Source of the DNA: Christiangramia echinicola DSM 19838 | Lineage (GTDB): Bacteria > Bacteroidota > Bacteroidia > Flavobacteriales > Flavobacteriaceae | Reading direction: 5' to 3' | DNA length: 64,000 bases | Assembly: GCF_000423065.1 (NCBI RefSeq) | Contig: NZ_AUHG01000010.1 | Coordinates: 1 to 64,000, forward strand | Part shown: piece after piece, positions 19,900 through 28,521 of the stretch | Position numbering within the stretch: the stretch's first letter is position 1 | How the letters are laid out: each line of letters starts with the position of its first letter | Notes under the pieces: model-generated | Database searches by the model: none | Seen by the model: the letters and a program-made list of their open reading frames with translations, nothing else | What the model was told of the DNA's origin: nothing | Made by a program: the position numbers and the translations under genes

Positions 19900-20583
19900 T
19901 TTAAATAGATTTTCGGATAATAATAATTAGATTTATACGGTCCAATTAATAAATAGGATGTTCTAATAGGTGATTGATTAGGGGGTAAGAAATAATTACT
20001 TTAAGTATACCTGCTATACCATCTAAATCTATGGCTTCGCCACAAGAGTCCCAAAAATGTTTCCTCTTGAAATTAGATAATAACAAAATCTTGGGGACAG
20101 ATTTAATAGTTATAGTAGGGAAATTAGTTTGTAGAATTACAACTAACATTAAATGAATTTATGAAAATGTTGCAAACTAACAAGTTCTAATATGTTAAAT
20201 TTCAAACAGTTACACTTGAAATTAAATATTGTTCCTAATAAATAAGGAGAGAAACCTAATATAATTAGCAAAAATTTCATGAAATATATTCCATTCAATA
20301 AAAGATATTTAGAAATTAGTTTAAATAACTAAGAATTCGCTAATTAATAAAATTTTAACACATTCGTTTTAAGAGTGTTAACTGAATAAATTAAAATATC
20401 GATGAAGCGCATTTTTTAACTATTAAAAACTTGTACGCTTGGATACATTTTTAAACTTATAGATATAATCAGTAAATAGATAATATAAAATGAAATTAAT
20501 ATTAGCTCTATTTATATTGTAATTAAGAAAGCAATTAACCAAGAATGGATAAAGGTAGATTGACTAAGAAAATTGTAAAAACA

Positions 20584-20621
20584 AAAAAGCCTTCTTCCAT
20601 CGAATGGAAAAAAGCTTTTCA
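20584..20621. terminator. hairpin with flanking A/T runs, probable bidirectional terminator
   Basis: Arms AAAAAGCCTTCTTCCAT and ATGGAAAAAAGCTTTT pair around a CGA loop, with A-rich and T-rich flanks. It lies downstream of tRNA-Asp and its nearer hairpin, so it may insulate the polysaccharide operon. Confidence 0.5.
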
Positions 20622-20712
20622 TTGGTTAACCAAAATCCACACAACAAGGATTATAACTGGTTAACTACACATCCCAGTCTCCTGGGACAAACAACACAAC
20701 TAATCTTTAGCG

Positions 20713-20746
20713 CCAAAAAAAGCCCCCCGTATAGAGGAGCTTTTTT
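20713..20746 (-). terminator. terminator of tRNA-Asp
   Basis: Imperfect inverted repeat AAAAAAAGCCCCCC / GGAGCTTTTTT just downstream of tRNA-Asp on the minus strand, ending in a run of T on that strand. Confidence 0.6.
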
Positions 20747-20755
20747 GCAATTTTG

Positions 20756-20829
20756 CGGTCTGGACGAGACTCGAACTCGCGACCCCCTGCGTGACAGGCA
20801 GGTATTCTAACCAACTGAACTACCAGACC
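20756..20829 (-). tRNA. tRNA-Asp (anticodon GTC)
   Basis: Reading the minus strand, the acceptor arms GGTCTGG and CCAGACC pair over 7 bp, followed by discriminator G. The D arm (AGTTCAGTTGGTTAGAAT), anticodon loop CTGTCAC with GTC, and T loop GTTCGAGTC are all canonical. CCA is not encoded (CAA follows). A consensus promoter lies just upstream. It borders the polysaccharide locus, a usual place for island edges, but no direct repeat of its 3' end was found. Confidence 0.95.
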
Positions 20830-20847
20830 GTTGCGTTATTGCGAGGG

Positions 20848-20879
20848 CAAATATACGCCCCTTTTTAGATTCACCAAAC
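20848..20879 (-). promoter_or_regulatory. Bacteroidota-type promoter of tRNA-Asp
   Basis: On the minus strand a -33 element TTTGG (20879-20875) and a -7 element TATATTTG (20855-20848) are 19 bp apart, matching the TTTG-N19-TAnnTTTG consensus. The -7 box ends 18 bp before the mature tRNA. Confidence 0.7.
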
Positions 20880-20915
20880 CTTTTTTTAAAATATTTCAAA
20901 CTAATTTTTGAACCC

Positions 20916-21854
20916 TTATCCAAACTTTTGTTTTTCAAGCAAGTAAGCGGTCATAATATTATCGAAATTTTTATTGATGTCTGCCTCTACATATTTAATA
21001 CGGTATTTAGCACACTGCATTTTTAGGTCGGCCAGGTACTTTTTTACCGCTTTCCTATAATTTTCTCTAATATTATCTGAATAAAGATCGACCTCAGCTC
21101 CTGTTTCTACATCAGTAAATCTTCGCGGCGTATTCACAAAGTTGAAATCCAGCTCCCTCTTTTCATCGATCACATGAAAAAGGATCACTTCATGCCGGTT
21201 ATATTTTAAATGCCTTAAAGCTTCAAACAAGCGTTCCTCATCAGCATCTGCCTGGAACATATCAGTAAACAGGAAGATCAAGGACCTGCGCTTAAGTTTT
21301 TCAGCAATTTGATGCAAATAAGTATAGGTATCTGTATTCTTTCTTTTGGCAGAATCGCTTAAGATTTCGTTCAGTTTACTCAAAAGCATATGATGATGTC
21401 GCTCACTTGACTTCTCCGGTGCGTAAAATTCAAATTCATCACTATATATACTTACACCTACCGCGTCTCTCTGACGCTTTAATATCTCCATTAAACAAGC
21501 CGAAGCTAGAACAGAGAACCCAATTTTATTCAATGCACCTAAATTCTGAGCTTTCATGCCGGGATAATGCATGGAAGCGGAGTTATCTAGGATCAAATGA
21601 CACCTTAAATTCGTCTCTTCCTCATAACGACGGGTATACAGCTTATCGGTCTTAGCATACAGTTTCCAGTCTATATGCCGGGTGCTTTCACCACTATTAT
21701 ATATTTTATGTTCGGCAAATTCCGCAGAAAAACCATGAAACGGACTCTTATGTATCCCAGAAATATAACCTTCTACCACCTGTTTTGCCAGGAGGTCCAG
21801 ATGTAAAAATCCGCCGGTTTCGTGAAGTTCTTTTTCAATGTTCATAGGATGCAT
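20916..21854 (-). CDS. DUF58 domain protein
   Basis: A 312-residue DUF58 protein. The conserved core begins with HKIYNSGESTRHIDWK and LYTRRYEEETNL, then a vWA-like fold with DNSASM in place of the DxSxS metal site. In many bacteria DUF58 genes sit beside a MoxR-type AAA ATPase and vWA membrane proteins; here no such neighbour is present, which is unusual. An ATG at 21845 (MNIEKEL) is an alternative start three codons in. The molecular role of the family is not settled. Confidence 0.85.
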   Translation of the reverse strand: MHPMNIEKELHETGGFLHLDLLAKQVVEGYISGIHKSPFHGFSAEFAEHKIYNSGESTRHIDWKLYAKTDKLYTRRYEEETNLRCHLILDNSASMHYPGMKAQNLGALNKIGFSVLASACLMEILKRQRDAVGVSIYSDEFEFYAPEKSSERHHHMLLSKLNEILSDSAKRKNTDTYTYLHQIAEKLKRRSLIFLFTDMFQADADEERLFEALRHLKYNRHEVILFHVIDEKRELDFNFVNTPRRFTDVETGAEVDLYSDNIRENYRKAVKKYLADLKMQCAKYRIKYVEADINKNFDNIMTAYLLEKQKFG

Positions 21855-21878
21855 TAATGTAACTCAACTTTATGAATA

Positions 21879-21906
21879 AAAAAAGCCCCGCTAATTGCGG
21901 GGCTTA
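21879..21906 (-). terminator. rho-independent terminator of the thioredoxin gene
   Basis: Minus strand reads AAGCCCCGC-AATTA-GCGGGGCTT followed by a T run, about 20 bp after the thioredoxin stop. Confidence 0.8.
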
Positions 21907-21927
21907 GATATTATATGTGAACAGTTA

Positions 21928-22245
21928 TTACAATAACTGGTCTATCGCATCTGCGTAAGTTTGTTTTGGAGCAACTCCAACCTGACGTCCTACAACTTCT
22001 CCGTTTTGAAAAACAAGAACTGTAGGGATGTTTCTAACACCATATTTAGCAGCAAATTCCTGGTTAGCATCAACATCCAGTTTCCCAACAACGGCTTTCC
22101 CGTCATATTCAGTACTAATTTCGTCAATGATTGGTCCAACCATTCTACAAGGTCCGCACCATGCAGCCCAAAAGTCTACCATTACAGGCTTTTCACTTTT
22201 AAGTACCTGCTCTTCAAAATTTGCATCAGTTATTTCAATAGCCAT
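21928..22245 (-). CDS. trxA: thioredoxin
   Basis: A 105-residue thioredoxin with the active site WCGPC in FWAAWCGPCRMV, the cis-proline segment RNIPTVLVF, and standard length. It reduces protein disulfides in the cytoplasm using thioredoxin reductase, which is not in the window. It is single, with its own terminator, and 275 bp downstream of dnaE on the same strand, so it probably has its own promoter. Confidence 0.96.
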   Translation of the reverse strand: MAIEITDANFEEQVLKSEKPVMVDFWAAWCGPCRMVGPIIDEISTEYDGKAVVGKLDVDANQEFAAKYGVRNIPTVLVFQNGEVVGRQVGVAPKQTYADAIDQLL

Positions 22246-22349
22246 AATATATTATGTTTTTTATGTTTCTAATTCGATTCGTAAAAGTAGTCAATAAAAT
22301 AAATATTCCTTACACCACCAATATTGCATTTGACTATGAGCATATTGGT

Positions 22350-22504
22350 TAGCCCTATTTTGGGTCCTCACGCCTATGGCGTGACCGGGCTTTCGGCGCT
22401 ACACGGTAGCTCGCCTCAATCCCTGGCCCAGACTTCAGAATGTTTCAGTCATTCTAAGCGCAGTCGAAGCACTATTCTCTGAGATCCTGAATCAAGTTCA
22501 GGAT
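22350..22504. repeat. GC-rich structured element plus REP-like palindrome
   Basis: Two elements lie between trxA and dnaE. The first, about 22355-22435, is much richer in GC than its surroundings and holds a strong hairpin with arms CACGCC and GGCGTG. The second has the palindromic core ATCCTGAATCAAGTTCAGGAT at 22484-22504, the same family as repeats elsewhere in the window. Neither looks coding. Confidence 0.65.
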
Positions 22505-22520
22505 GACGTTAAAATAAAGA

Positions 22521-25500
22521 TTAATTCAACTTATACATAAACTGCTCTTTCTCCAAGGCCTCGATCAACTCTTGTGAAATCTTGATCTTATGTTTTCTAC
22601 TAGGCATACGCAGTTTTACCTGCTCTTCCATTTCATAAACCACAAAATTCAAATGACAATCCCCCTTATGAGACATAAAAGTATCTTTTAACCACTCTAT
22701 CTTTTCATTCTTAAGATCATTAATATTAAGCTGGATGGTTAGCTTCTTAGCATTTTTATCCATCACATCATGTAGAAGATTCATTTCCCTGAATTGTATT
22801 CTAGGCTCTCCCTTCTTTCCCGTATCCTTATTTGTCCAACCTTCTTTCACAAAGATCTTCATATGTATAAAGTTGTTAGGAACAAAGAAGTGCTTCATCC
22901 TCAAATACTCTTCTCCAAATATTTTAAACTCATAAGATTCATCATAGTCCTCAACGGTAAATATCGCCCAGCCTTTCCCGTTCTTGGAAACCCGGTGCTG
23001 CACATCTACCACTACACAACCCATTGTAAGATCACGATTCACAATAGCCTCGAGATCTCTGCAATCTGATAATTTTCCGTTACAGAAATAATTCATTTCG
23101 ATCTTGAAATCGTCAAGAGGGTGACCCGAAATATAGATCCCCACAACTTCCTTCTCACGTCGTAATTTCTCCATGGTTCCCCATTCTTCACATCCTGGAA
23201 CTTCAGGTTCCGGGATCTGAACATCACTGGCTTCACCAAAAAGGCTCACCTGTGAAGAATTCTGACTCTCCTGAAACTTCTGAGCGTACTTCACTACTTT
23301 TTCAAGGAAACTCATTCCGTTCCCGTCATCGTGGAAATACTGTGCTCTATGCGTGGTTCCAAAACCATCAAATCCTCCTGCCAGGGCAAGATTTTCAAAT
23401 GCCTTTTTATTCGCAGCTCTTAAGTCTATTCTCTTTGCCATATCGAAAATTGATCGATATGGTCCTTCTTTTGATTTTCTGTTTTCAACTATGGTCTTCA
23501 CCGCTCCGGAACCAACTCCCTTAATTGCTCCCATTCCGAATCGAACAGCATTGTCTTTATTTACAGAGAACTTATAATAAGATTCATTTACATCTGGTCC
23601 AAGAACATTCAGCTTCATTCGTTTACATTCTTCCATAAAGAACGTAACCTGCTTAATGTCGTTCATATTATTCGAAAGTACCGCTGCCATATATTCCGCA
23701 GGATAATGTGCTTTCAAATAGGCCGTTTGATAGGCGATCCAAGCATAACAGGTGGAGTGAGATTTATTAAAAGCATAAGAAGCGAAGGCTTCCCAGTCTT
23801 TCCATATCTTCTCCAGAACTTCTGTTGGATGCCCTTTCTCCTCTCCTCCACCAATGAACTTCGGCTTTAATTCTGCAAGTAAAGCGGCGATCTTTTTACC
23901 CATCGCTTTACGAAGCATATCGGCTTCACCTTTGGAAAAACCGGCGAGTTTCTGTGAAAGAAGCATCACCTGCTCCTGGTAGACCGTAATTCCATAGGTT
24001 TCTTCCAGGTACTCTTCCATTTCTGGAAGGTCATACGCGATCTCCTCATCCCCATGTTTACGGGCAATGAAACTTGGAATGTATTCCATCGGCCCCGGAC
24101 GATATAAGGCGTTCATTGCAATAAGGTCATCAAAAACCGTTGGTTTCAACGACTGCATGTGTTTCTGCATCCCGGGAGATTCATACTGGAATACCCCAAC
24201 TGTCTCTCCTCTCTGGAACAACTTATAAGTTTCCTCATCGTCCAGCGGGAAATTATCCGGGTCCAGGTCTACATCATGTCTCCCCTTTACAATTTTCACA
24301 GTATCCTTAATTAAGGTCAGGGTTTTAAGACCCAGGAAATCCATTTTTAGCAGCCCGGCACTTTCAACAACCGAGTTATCAAACTGAGTCACATAAAGAT
24401 CTGAGTCTTTAGCTACCGATACCGGTACATAGTTGGTAATATCCCCGGGAGTAATGATCACCCCACAGGCGTGAATACCTGTATTTCGTACTGAACCTTC
24501 AAGAATTCGAGCCTGATTCACAGTTTGCGCCTCCAGGTCATCTCCTTCAGATATATTAAAGAGTTCGTTTATTTTTTCAATTTCTTCACTACGGAATTTA
24601 GACTTGATCGTCTTTTCATCCATTGCGAATAGCTTTCCTAGCTTGGTATTCGGAATAAGCTTCGCGATCCTGTCTGAATCCATCAACGGCAGATCCAGAA
24701 CTCGGGCGGTATCACGAATTGAAGATTTTGCAGCCATGGTACCATAGGTAATGATCTGTGCCACCTGGTTTGCTCCATATTTCTCGATCACATAATCCAT
24801 TACCCGGCTTCGACCCTCATCATCAAAGTCAATATCAATATCGGGCATACTCACACGATCCGGATTAAGAAATCTCTCAAAAAGTAAATCGTATTTGATC
24901 GGATCGATATTGGTGATCCAAAGGCAATATGCCACTACAGATCCCGCTGCAGATCCACGTCCCGGCCCTACCGAAACACCCATCTCTCTGGCCGCACGAA
25001 TAAAATCCTCTACAATAAGGAAGTACCCGGGATATCCGGTATTTTCAATAACCGATAACTCAAAATTTAAACGATCCTCTATTTCCGGGGTGATCTCCGG
25101 ATATCGCTTTTTAGCTCCTTCAAAAGTGATATGCTTTAAAAATGCGTTTTCACCTCTTTTACCACCATCAGCTTTATCTTCTTCACTTATAAATTCTTCC
25201 GGGATCTCAAAAGCCGGAAGCAATACATCCCTGGCCAGTTCAAATGGCTCAATTTTATCTACTATTTCCTGAATATTACTAATCGCGTCTGGCAGGTCTT
25301 TGAAGAGTTTCTTCATTTCGCTTCCAGACTTGAAGTAATATTCCGTATTAGGTAATCCGTAACGATAGCCACGTCCACGTCCTATTGGAGTTGCCTGCTT
25401 CTCCCCGTCTTTTACACAAAGTAAAATATCATGGGCATTGGCATCTTCCTGTCTCCAGTAATAAGTATTATTAGTTGCGATCAATTTCACCTCATGCTTC

Positions 25501-26906
25501 CTGGAAAATTCTATCAAAACAGGATTTACCCTGTTCTCATCCTCCTGGTCATGACGCATAAGTTCGATATACAGATCTTCACCAAATTCTTCTTTCCACC
25601 AGAGCAAAGCTTCTTCAGCCTGCTTTTCTCCAACATTTAAAATCTTACTTGGCACTTCACCATAGAGGTTACCAGTGAGGACGATTATGTCCTCTTTATA
25701 TTGCTTAATGACTTCTTTATCTATACGAGGCAAATAGTAGAACCCATCTGTATAGGCCTTGGAAGACATTTTAGCCAGATTGTGATAACCATTCTTATTC
25801 TTGGCCAGCATCACTATCTGGTATCCGTTATCCTTTCGGCTCTTATCTAAATGATTTTCACAAACAAAAAATTCACAGCCAACAACTGCCTTTAATGGTT
25901 TCTTCAGATCCTCACCATTTTCCTCGGCAGTTGCATTATGTTCTTTTACACTCTTATTATAAGTCCCTACTTCTTTTACAAAGTGAAAAGCACCCATCAT
26001 ATTTGCATGATCGGTTAGTGCAACCGCGCTCATACCTTCTTCTGCAGCCGCAGCAACCAGATCTGGAATACTTATAGTGGACTGTAATACTGAAAATTGG
26101 GAATGATTATGTAAATGAGCAAAAGGAACCTCATCAAGTTTTTCCAGGTTCTCCTGGATCTCTTCATTAGAAATATCATCTGAAGGCTGTTGCTTTTCCA
26201 GCCTTTTCCTGATCTTATCTGAAGCTTTCTTAAGATTGATATGCTTCAGCCCTATAAGCTCTATGCGCTGCGGATTTTCTTCTGAAAAGTTTTCAAAATA
26301 ATTGGCAGGAACATCCAGTTCTTCTACTGTATAAATCCTTTGACGAATTAATTCAAGAAAACAACGTGTAGTTGCTTCAACATCGGCAGTTGCGTTATGC
26401 GCTTCCGCAAAAGCCTGGTCAAATAAAAATTCATGAAGCTCGGTAAGGGTTGGTAATTTAAATTTACCACCACGACCACCGGGAATTTTACAAAGTTCGG
26501 CCGTCTTTTCTGTACAGGTATCCAGAACTGGCATTTCCTGTAGCGAATTATCAAAATCTCTCCTGATGAATTCCGCTCCCATTATATTAAGGTCAAAACC
26601 TACATTCTGACCCACTACAAATTTTGATCTTTTCAGGGCCGTATTGAATTTTTCCAACACCTCATCCAACGGAATCCCCTGTTCCTTTGCCAGATCTGTT
26701 GAGATACCATGAATTCGCTCAGAATCATAAGGAATATCGAAACCTTCAGGCTGCACCAGGTAATCCTGATTTTCTATAAGATTCCCCATCTCATCGTGCA
26801 ACTGCCAGGCGATCTGTATACATCGCGGCCAATTATCAGAATCGGTTAGAGGGGCATCCCAGCGCTTGGGAAGACCAGTGGTTTCAGTATCAAAAATGAG
26901 GTACAT
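22521..26906 (-). CDS. dnaE: DNA polymerase III alpha subunit with fused N-terminal 3'-5' exonuclease
   Basis: A 1,461-residue replicative polymerase. Residues 1 to about 190 are a DEDDh exonuclease (FDTETTG near residue 5, HNATADVEA near 170). A PHP domain starts near residue 263 (HLHNHSQFSVL). The polymerase palm carries PDIDIDFDD near residue 688, with GPGRGSAAGS before it; the C-terminus has an OB-fold region (VVDVQHRVSKNGKGWAIF). Ordinary DnaE is about 1,160 residues and lacks the exonuclease, which is normally the separate DnaQ protein. This fused form is known in Bacteroidota and should give proofreading in cis. The gene appears monocistronic, with a possible -7 box TAATTTTG at 26958-26951. 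Confidence 0.96.
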   Translation of the reverse strand: MYLIFDTETTGLPKRWDAPLTDSDNWPRCIQIAWQLHDEMGNLIENQDYLVQPEGFDIPYDSERIHGISTDLAKEQGIPLDEVLEKFNTALKRSKFVVGQNVGFDLNIMGAEFIRRDFDNSLQEMPVLDTCTEKTAELCKIPGGRGGKFKLPTLTELHEFLFDQAFAEAHNATADVEATTRCFLELIRQRIYTVEELDVPANYFENFSEENPQRIELIGLKHINLKKASDKIRKRLEKQQPSDDISNEEIQENLEKLDEVPFAHLHNHSQFSVLQSTISIPDLVAAAAEEGMSAVALTDHANMMGAFHFVKEVGTYNKSVKEHNATAEENGEDLKKPLKAVVGCEFFVCENHLDKSRKDNGYQIVMLAKNKNGYHNLAKMSSKAYTDGFYYLPRIDKEVIKQYKEDIIVLTGNLYGEVPSKILNVGEKQAEEALLWWKEEFGEDLYIELMRHDQEDENRVNPVLIEFSRKHEVKLIATNNTYYWRQEDANAHDILLCVKDGEKQATPIGRGRGYRYGLPNTEYYFKSGSEMKKLFKDLPDAISNIQEIVDKIEPFELARDVLLPAFEIPEEFISEEDKADGGKRGENAFLKHITFEGAKKRYPEITPEIEDRLNFELSVIENTGYPGYFLIVEDFIRAAREMGVSVGPGRGSAAGSVVAYCLWITNIDPIKYDLLFERFLNPDRVSMPDIDIDFDDEGRSRVMDYVIEKYGANQVAQIITYGTMAAKSSIRDTARVLDLPLMDSDRIAKLIPNTKLGKLFAMDEKTIKSKFRSEEIEKINELFNISEGDDLEAQTVNQARILEGSVRNTGIHACGVIITPGDITNYVPVSVAKDSDLYVTQFDNSVVESAGLLKMDFLGLKTLTLIKDTVKIVKGRHDVDLDPDNFPLDDEETYKLFQRGETVGVFQYESPGMQKHMQSLKPTVFDDLIAMNALYRPGPMEYIPSFIARKHGDEEIAYDLPEMEEYLEETYGITVYQEQVMLLSQKLAGFSKGEADMLRKAMGKKIAALLAELKPKFIGGGEEKGHPTEVLEKIWKDWEAFASYAFNKSHSTCYAWIAYQTAYLKAHYPAEYMAAVLSNNMNDIKQVTFFMEECKRMKLNVLGPDVNESYYKFSVNKDNAVRFGMGAIKGVGSGAVKTIVENRKSKEGPYRSIFDMAKRIDLRAANKKAFENLALAGGFDGFGTTHRAQYFHDDGNGMSFLEKVVKYAQKFQESQNSSQVSLFGEASDVQIPEPEVPGCEEWGTMEKLRREKEVVGIYISGHPLDDFKIEMNYFCNGKLSDCRDLEAIVNRDLTMGCVVVDVQHRVSKNGKGWAIFTVEDYDESYEFKIFGEEYLRMKHFFVPNNFIHMKIFVKEGWTNKDTGKKGEPRIQFREMNLLHDVMDKNAKKLTIQLNINDLKNEKIEWLKDTFMSHKGDCHLNFVVYEMEEQVKLRMPSRKHKIKISQELIEALEKEQFMYKLN

Positions 26907-27028
26907 TCCTTAGTATTTTTAAGCCTTTATGAAGATAAATTAGTGGTTTGCAAAATTAAACCATCCGGGCTAAAATAAGGACTTTTATCCCTGAAATAAA
27001 ACTTTGTTTTCAGGAATTATTAACTGTA

Positions 27029-27074
27029 AAAAAAGCCTCACAAAATACTGAATAAACAGCTAATTTGTGAGGCC
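27029..27074 (-). terminator. terminator of the PA2169-like gene
   Basis: Arms GCCTCACAAA and TTTGTGAGGC are separated by a loop of about 19 nt, with a T run following on the minus strand. Confidence 0.65.
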
Positions 27075-27195
27075 TGATACGAACACTAAAAACTACTACT
27101 ACTTCAATCAAACATTGCTCGCATCTTTGGGTATACTATCTTTCAGTATCGTGTCATTGGGGTGATTTTCCCGAAAGACTATTAATAGTAGTATA

Positions 27196-27642
27196 CTAAG
27201 CTTGTTTTTCTAATGTCTTTACTTCATTTAAAGAAGCGACAATAGCGTTTTTCTGTTTTAATAAAATGTTTCCGGTAGATGCTGGAATTTCTGAGTCTTT
27301 CAATATATCCTCATACTCTTCTATTGCAGCCTTTTCTCCGCGAATCGCTTCTTCTAAAACCGACTCATCTTTATCATTGGTTAAGGTTGCCTTTAAATTC
27401 ATCCATGATCTATGCACATCTCCAGCAAGACTTGTTCCCTTATCTGGATTCTCACCAAAATTCCTGATTTCATTTTTCAATTCATGTCCAAAATCATATC
27501 TTTCCTGAGCACGCTCAGTAAAAAATGCTTTTAAACGCTCATTCTTAACTTTTTCCGCTGCCAGTTTGTATCCTTTCTCAGCATCATAATTTTTTTCCAG
27601 TAACTCATTTAGTTTCTTAGAAATCTCATTTGAATAACTCAT
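27196..27642 (-). CDS. PA2169-family four-helix-bundle protein (DUF2383)
   Basis: A protein of 148 residues from the ATG at 27642 (MSYSNEISKKLNELLEKN). The frame is open upstream to 27699, but that extension is basic and unlike the family. The sequence is almost all helical and charged, with the ferritin-like pattern of the family (YDAEKGYKLAAEKV, RGEKAAIEEYEDIL). Such proteins are often stress-induced in Bacteroidota and other Gram-negatives, and the function is unknown. It is a single gene with its own terminator. Confidence 0.8.
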   Translation of the reverse strand: MSYSNEISKKLNELLEKNYDAEKGYKLAAEKVKNERLKAFFTERAQERYDFGHELKNEIRNFGENPDKGTSLAGDVHRSWMNLKATLTNDKDESVLEEAIRGEKAAIEEYEDILKDSEIPASTGNILLKQKNAIVASLNEVKTLEKQA

Positions 27643-27836
27643 AGCTCTTTTTCTGTTTTTCTTTTGAGTAAAGATAAGGTCAGTAATCTGCCCCAACAAC
27701 CTCTTTAACAGGGTTTAGCACTTATTAACCTCTTTTAACAGCAAGCCCGAATTTTAACCAAATTTCTTCCTAAATATTATGTTTAGCATATCTAATAATT
27801 CAGCCACACATTCCAACAATTTAATTTCAGAAAACC

Positions 27837-27865
27837 TTGGAAATAAGAAAAATGTAGTATCTTTG
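27837..27865 (+). promoter_or_regulatory. Bacteroidota-type promoter of rpsP-rimM
   Basis: A TTG element at 27837-27839 and a -7 element TATCTTTG at 27858-27865 with an 18-bp spacer, 46 bp before the rpsP start. Strong consensus match, as expected for a ribosomal protein gene. Confidence 0.75.
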
Positions 27866-27911
27866 CGCACTTATTAATAACCGGGGTCGAGAACCCCAAA
27901 ATTTAATTTTT

Positions 27912-28508
27912 ATGCCAGTAAAAATAAGATTACAAAGACACGGTAAAAAAGGAAAACCTTTTTTCTGGATCGTAGCTGCGGATACCCGCGCTAAAAGAGA
28001 CGGTAAATTTTTGGACAAATTGGGAATCTACAATCCTAACACGAATCCTGCTACTATCGAATTAGATGTAGATGGAGCTGTTAAGTGGTTGCAAAATGGT
28101 GCTCAACCAACAGATACCGCTCGTGCTATCCTTTCTTACAAAGGAGCTCTTCTTAAGAAACACCTTGCAGTAGGTGTGAATAAAGGAGCTTTAACTGAAG
28201 AGCAAGCTGAGGAGAAATTCACAGCATGGTTAGAAGAAAAAGAAGGAAAGATCGGAGCTAAAAAAGATTCTTTGAGCAAAGCTCAGGAAGCTGAAAAAGC
28301 TAAAGCTCTAGAGGCTGAGAAAGAAGCTAACGCTAAGCGTGAAGCTGAATTCAAGGATGCTGAAGAAGCTGAAGCGAAAGCTACTGCTGAGGCTGAAGCT
28401 GCTGCAACTGCAGAAGCTACAGATGAGGCTACAGTAGAAGCTGCTGAAGAAGAGGTGGAAGCTGCAACTGCAGAAGAAGCTAAAACTGAAGACAAAAAAG
28501 ACGCTTAA
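27912..28508 (+). CDS. rpsP: 30S ribosomal protein S16 with long Ala/Glu-rich tail
   Basis: A 198-residue S16. The N-terminal 80 residues are the normal S16 core (MPVKIRLQRHGKKGKPFFWI, LGIYNPNTNP). The next part continues to about residue 115, then a low-complexity helix-forming tail rich in Ala, Glu and Lys (KAKALEAEKEANAKREA, EEAEAKATAEAEAAAT) runs to the end. E. coli S16 is 82 residues. Extended S16 proteins are common in Bacteroidota, but the role of the tail is not known. rimM follows after 13 bp, as in many bacteria. Confidence 0.96.
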   Translation: MPVKIRLQRHGKKGKPFFWIVAADTRAKRDGKFLDKLGIYNPNTNPATIELDVDGAVKWLQNGAQPTDTARAILSYKGALLKKHLAVGVNKGALTEEQAEEKFTAWLEEKEGKIGAKKDSLSKAQEAEKAKALEAEKEANAKREAEFKDAEEAEAKATAEAEAAATAEATDEATVEAAEEEVEAATAEEAKTEDKKDA

Positions 28509-28521
28509 ATAGCAGCCAGCG

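Larger units (their letters stand above)
19900..20755. other. long AT-rich gap upstream of the UpxY-like gene
   Basis: About 855 bp without a convincing gene, between tRNA-Asp and the antiterminator gene. It may hold the polysaccharide operon promoter and leader. Visible elements are hairpin terminators at 20584-20621 and 20713-20746, a pair of GGTTAAC sites (about 20624 and 20659) and a small TCCCAG/CTGGGA hairpin near 20672-20687. A 67-codon ORF on the minus strand (20149 to 19946) is weakly plausible. No clear TAnnTTTG promoter was found for the antiterminator. Confidence 0.5.

Noticed and set aside
20604-20810. 68-codon plus-strand ORF over the tRNA-Asp region
   Set aside because: It reads antisense through the tRNA gene and terminator; the end DETRTRDPLRDRQVF is the usual artefact of translating a tRNA.
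28283-28495. 70-codon Ala/Ser-rich ORF antisense to rpsP
   Set aside because: It mirrors the repetitive Ala/Glu codons of the S16 tail.
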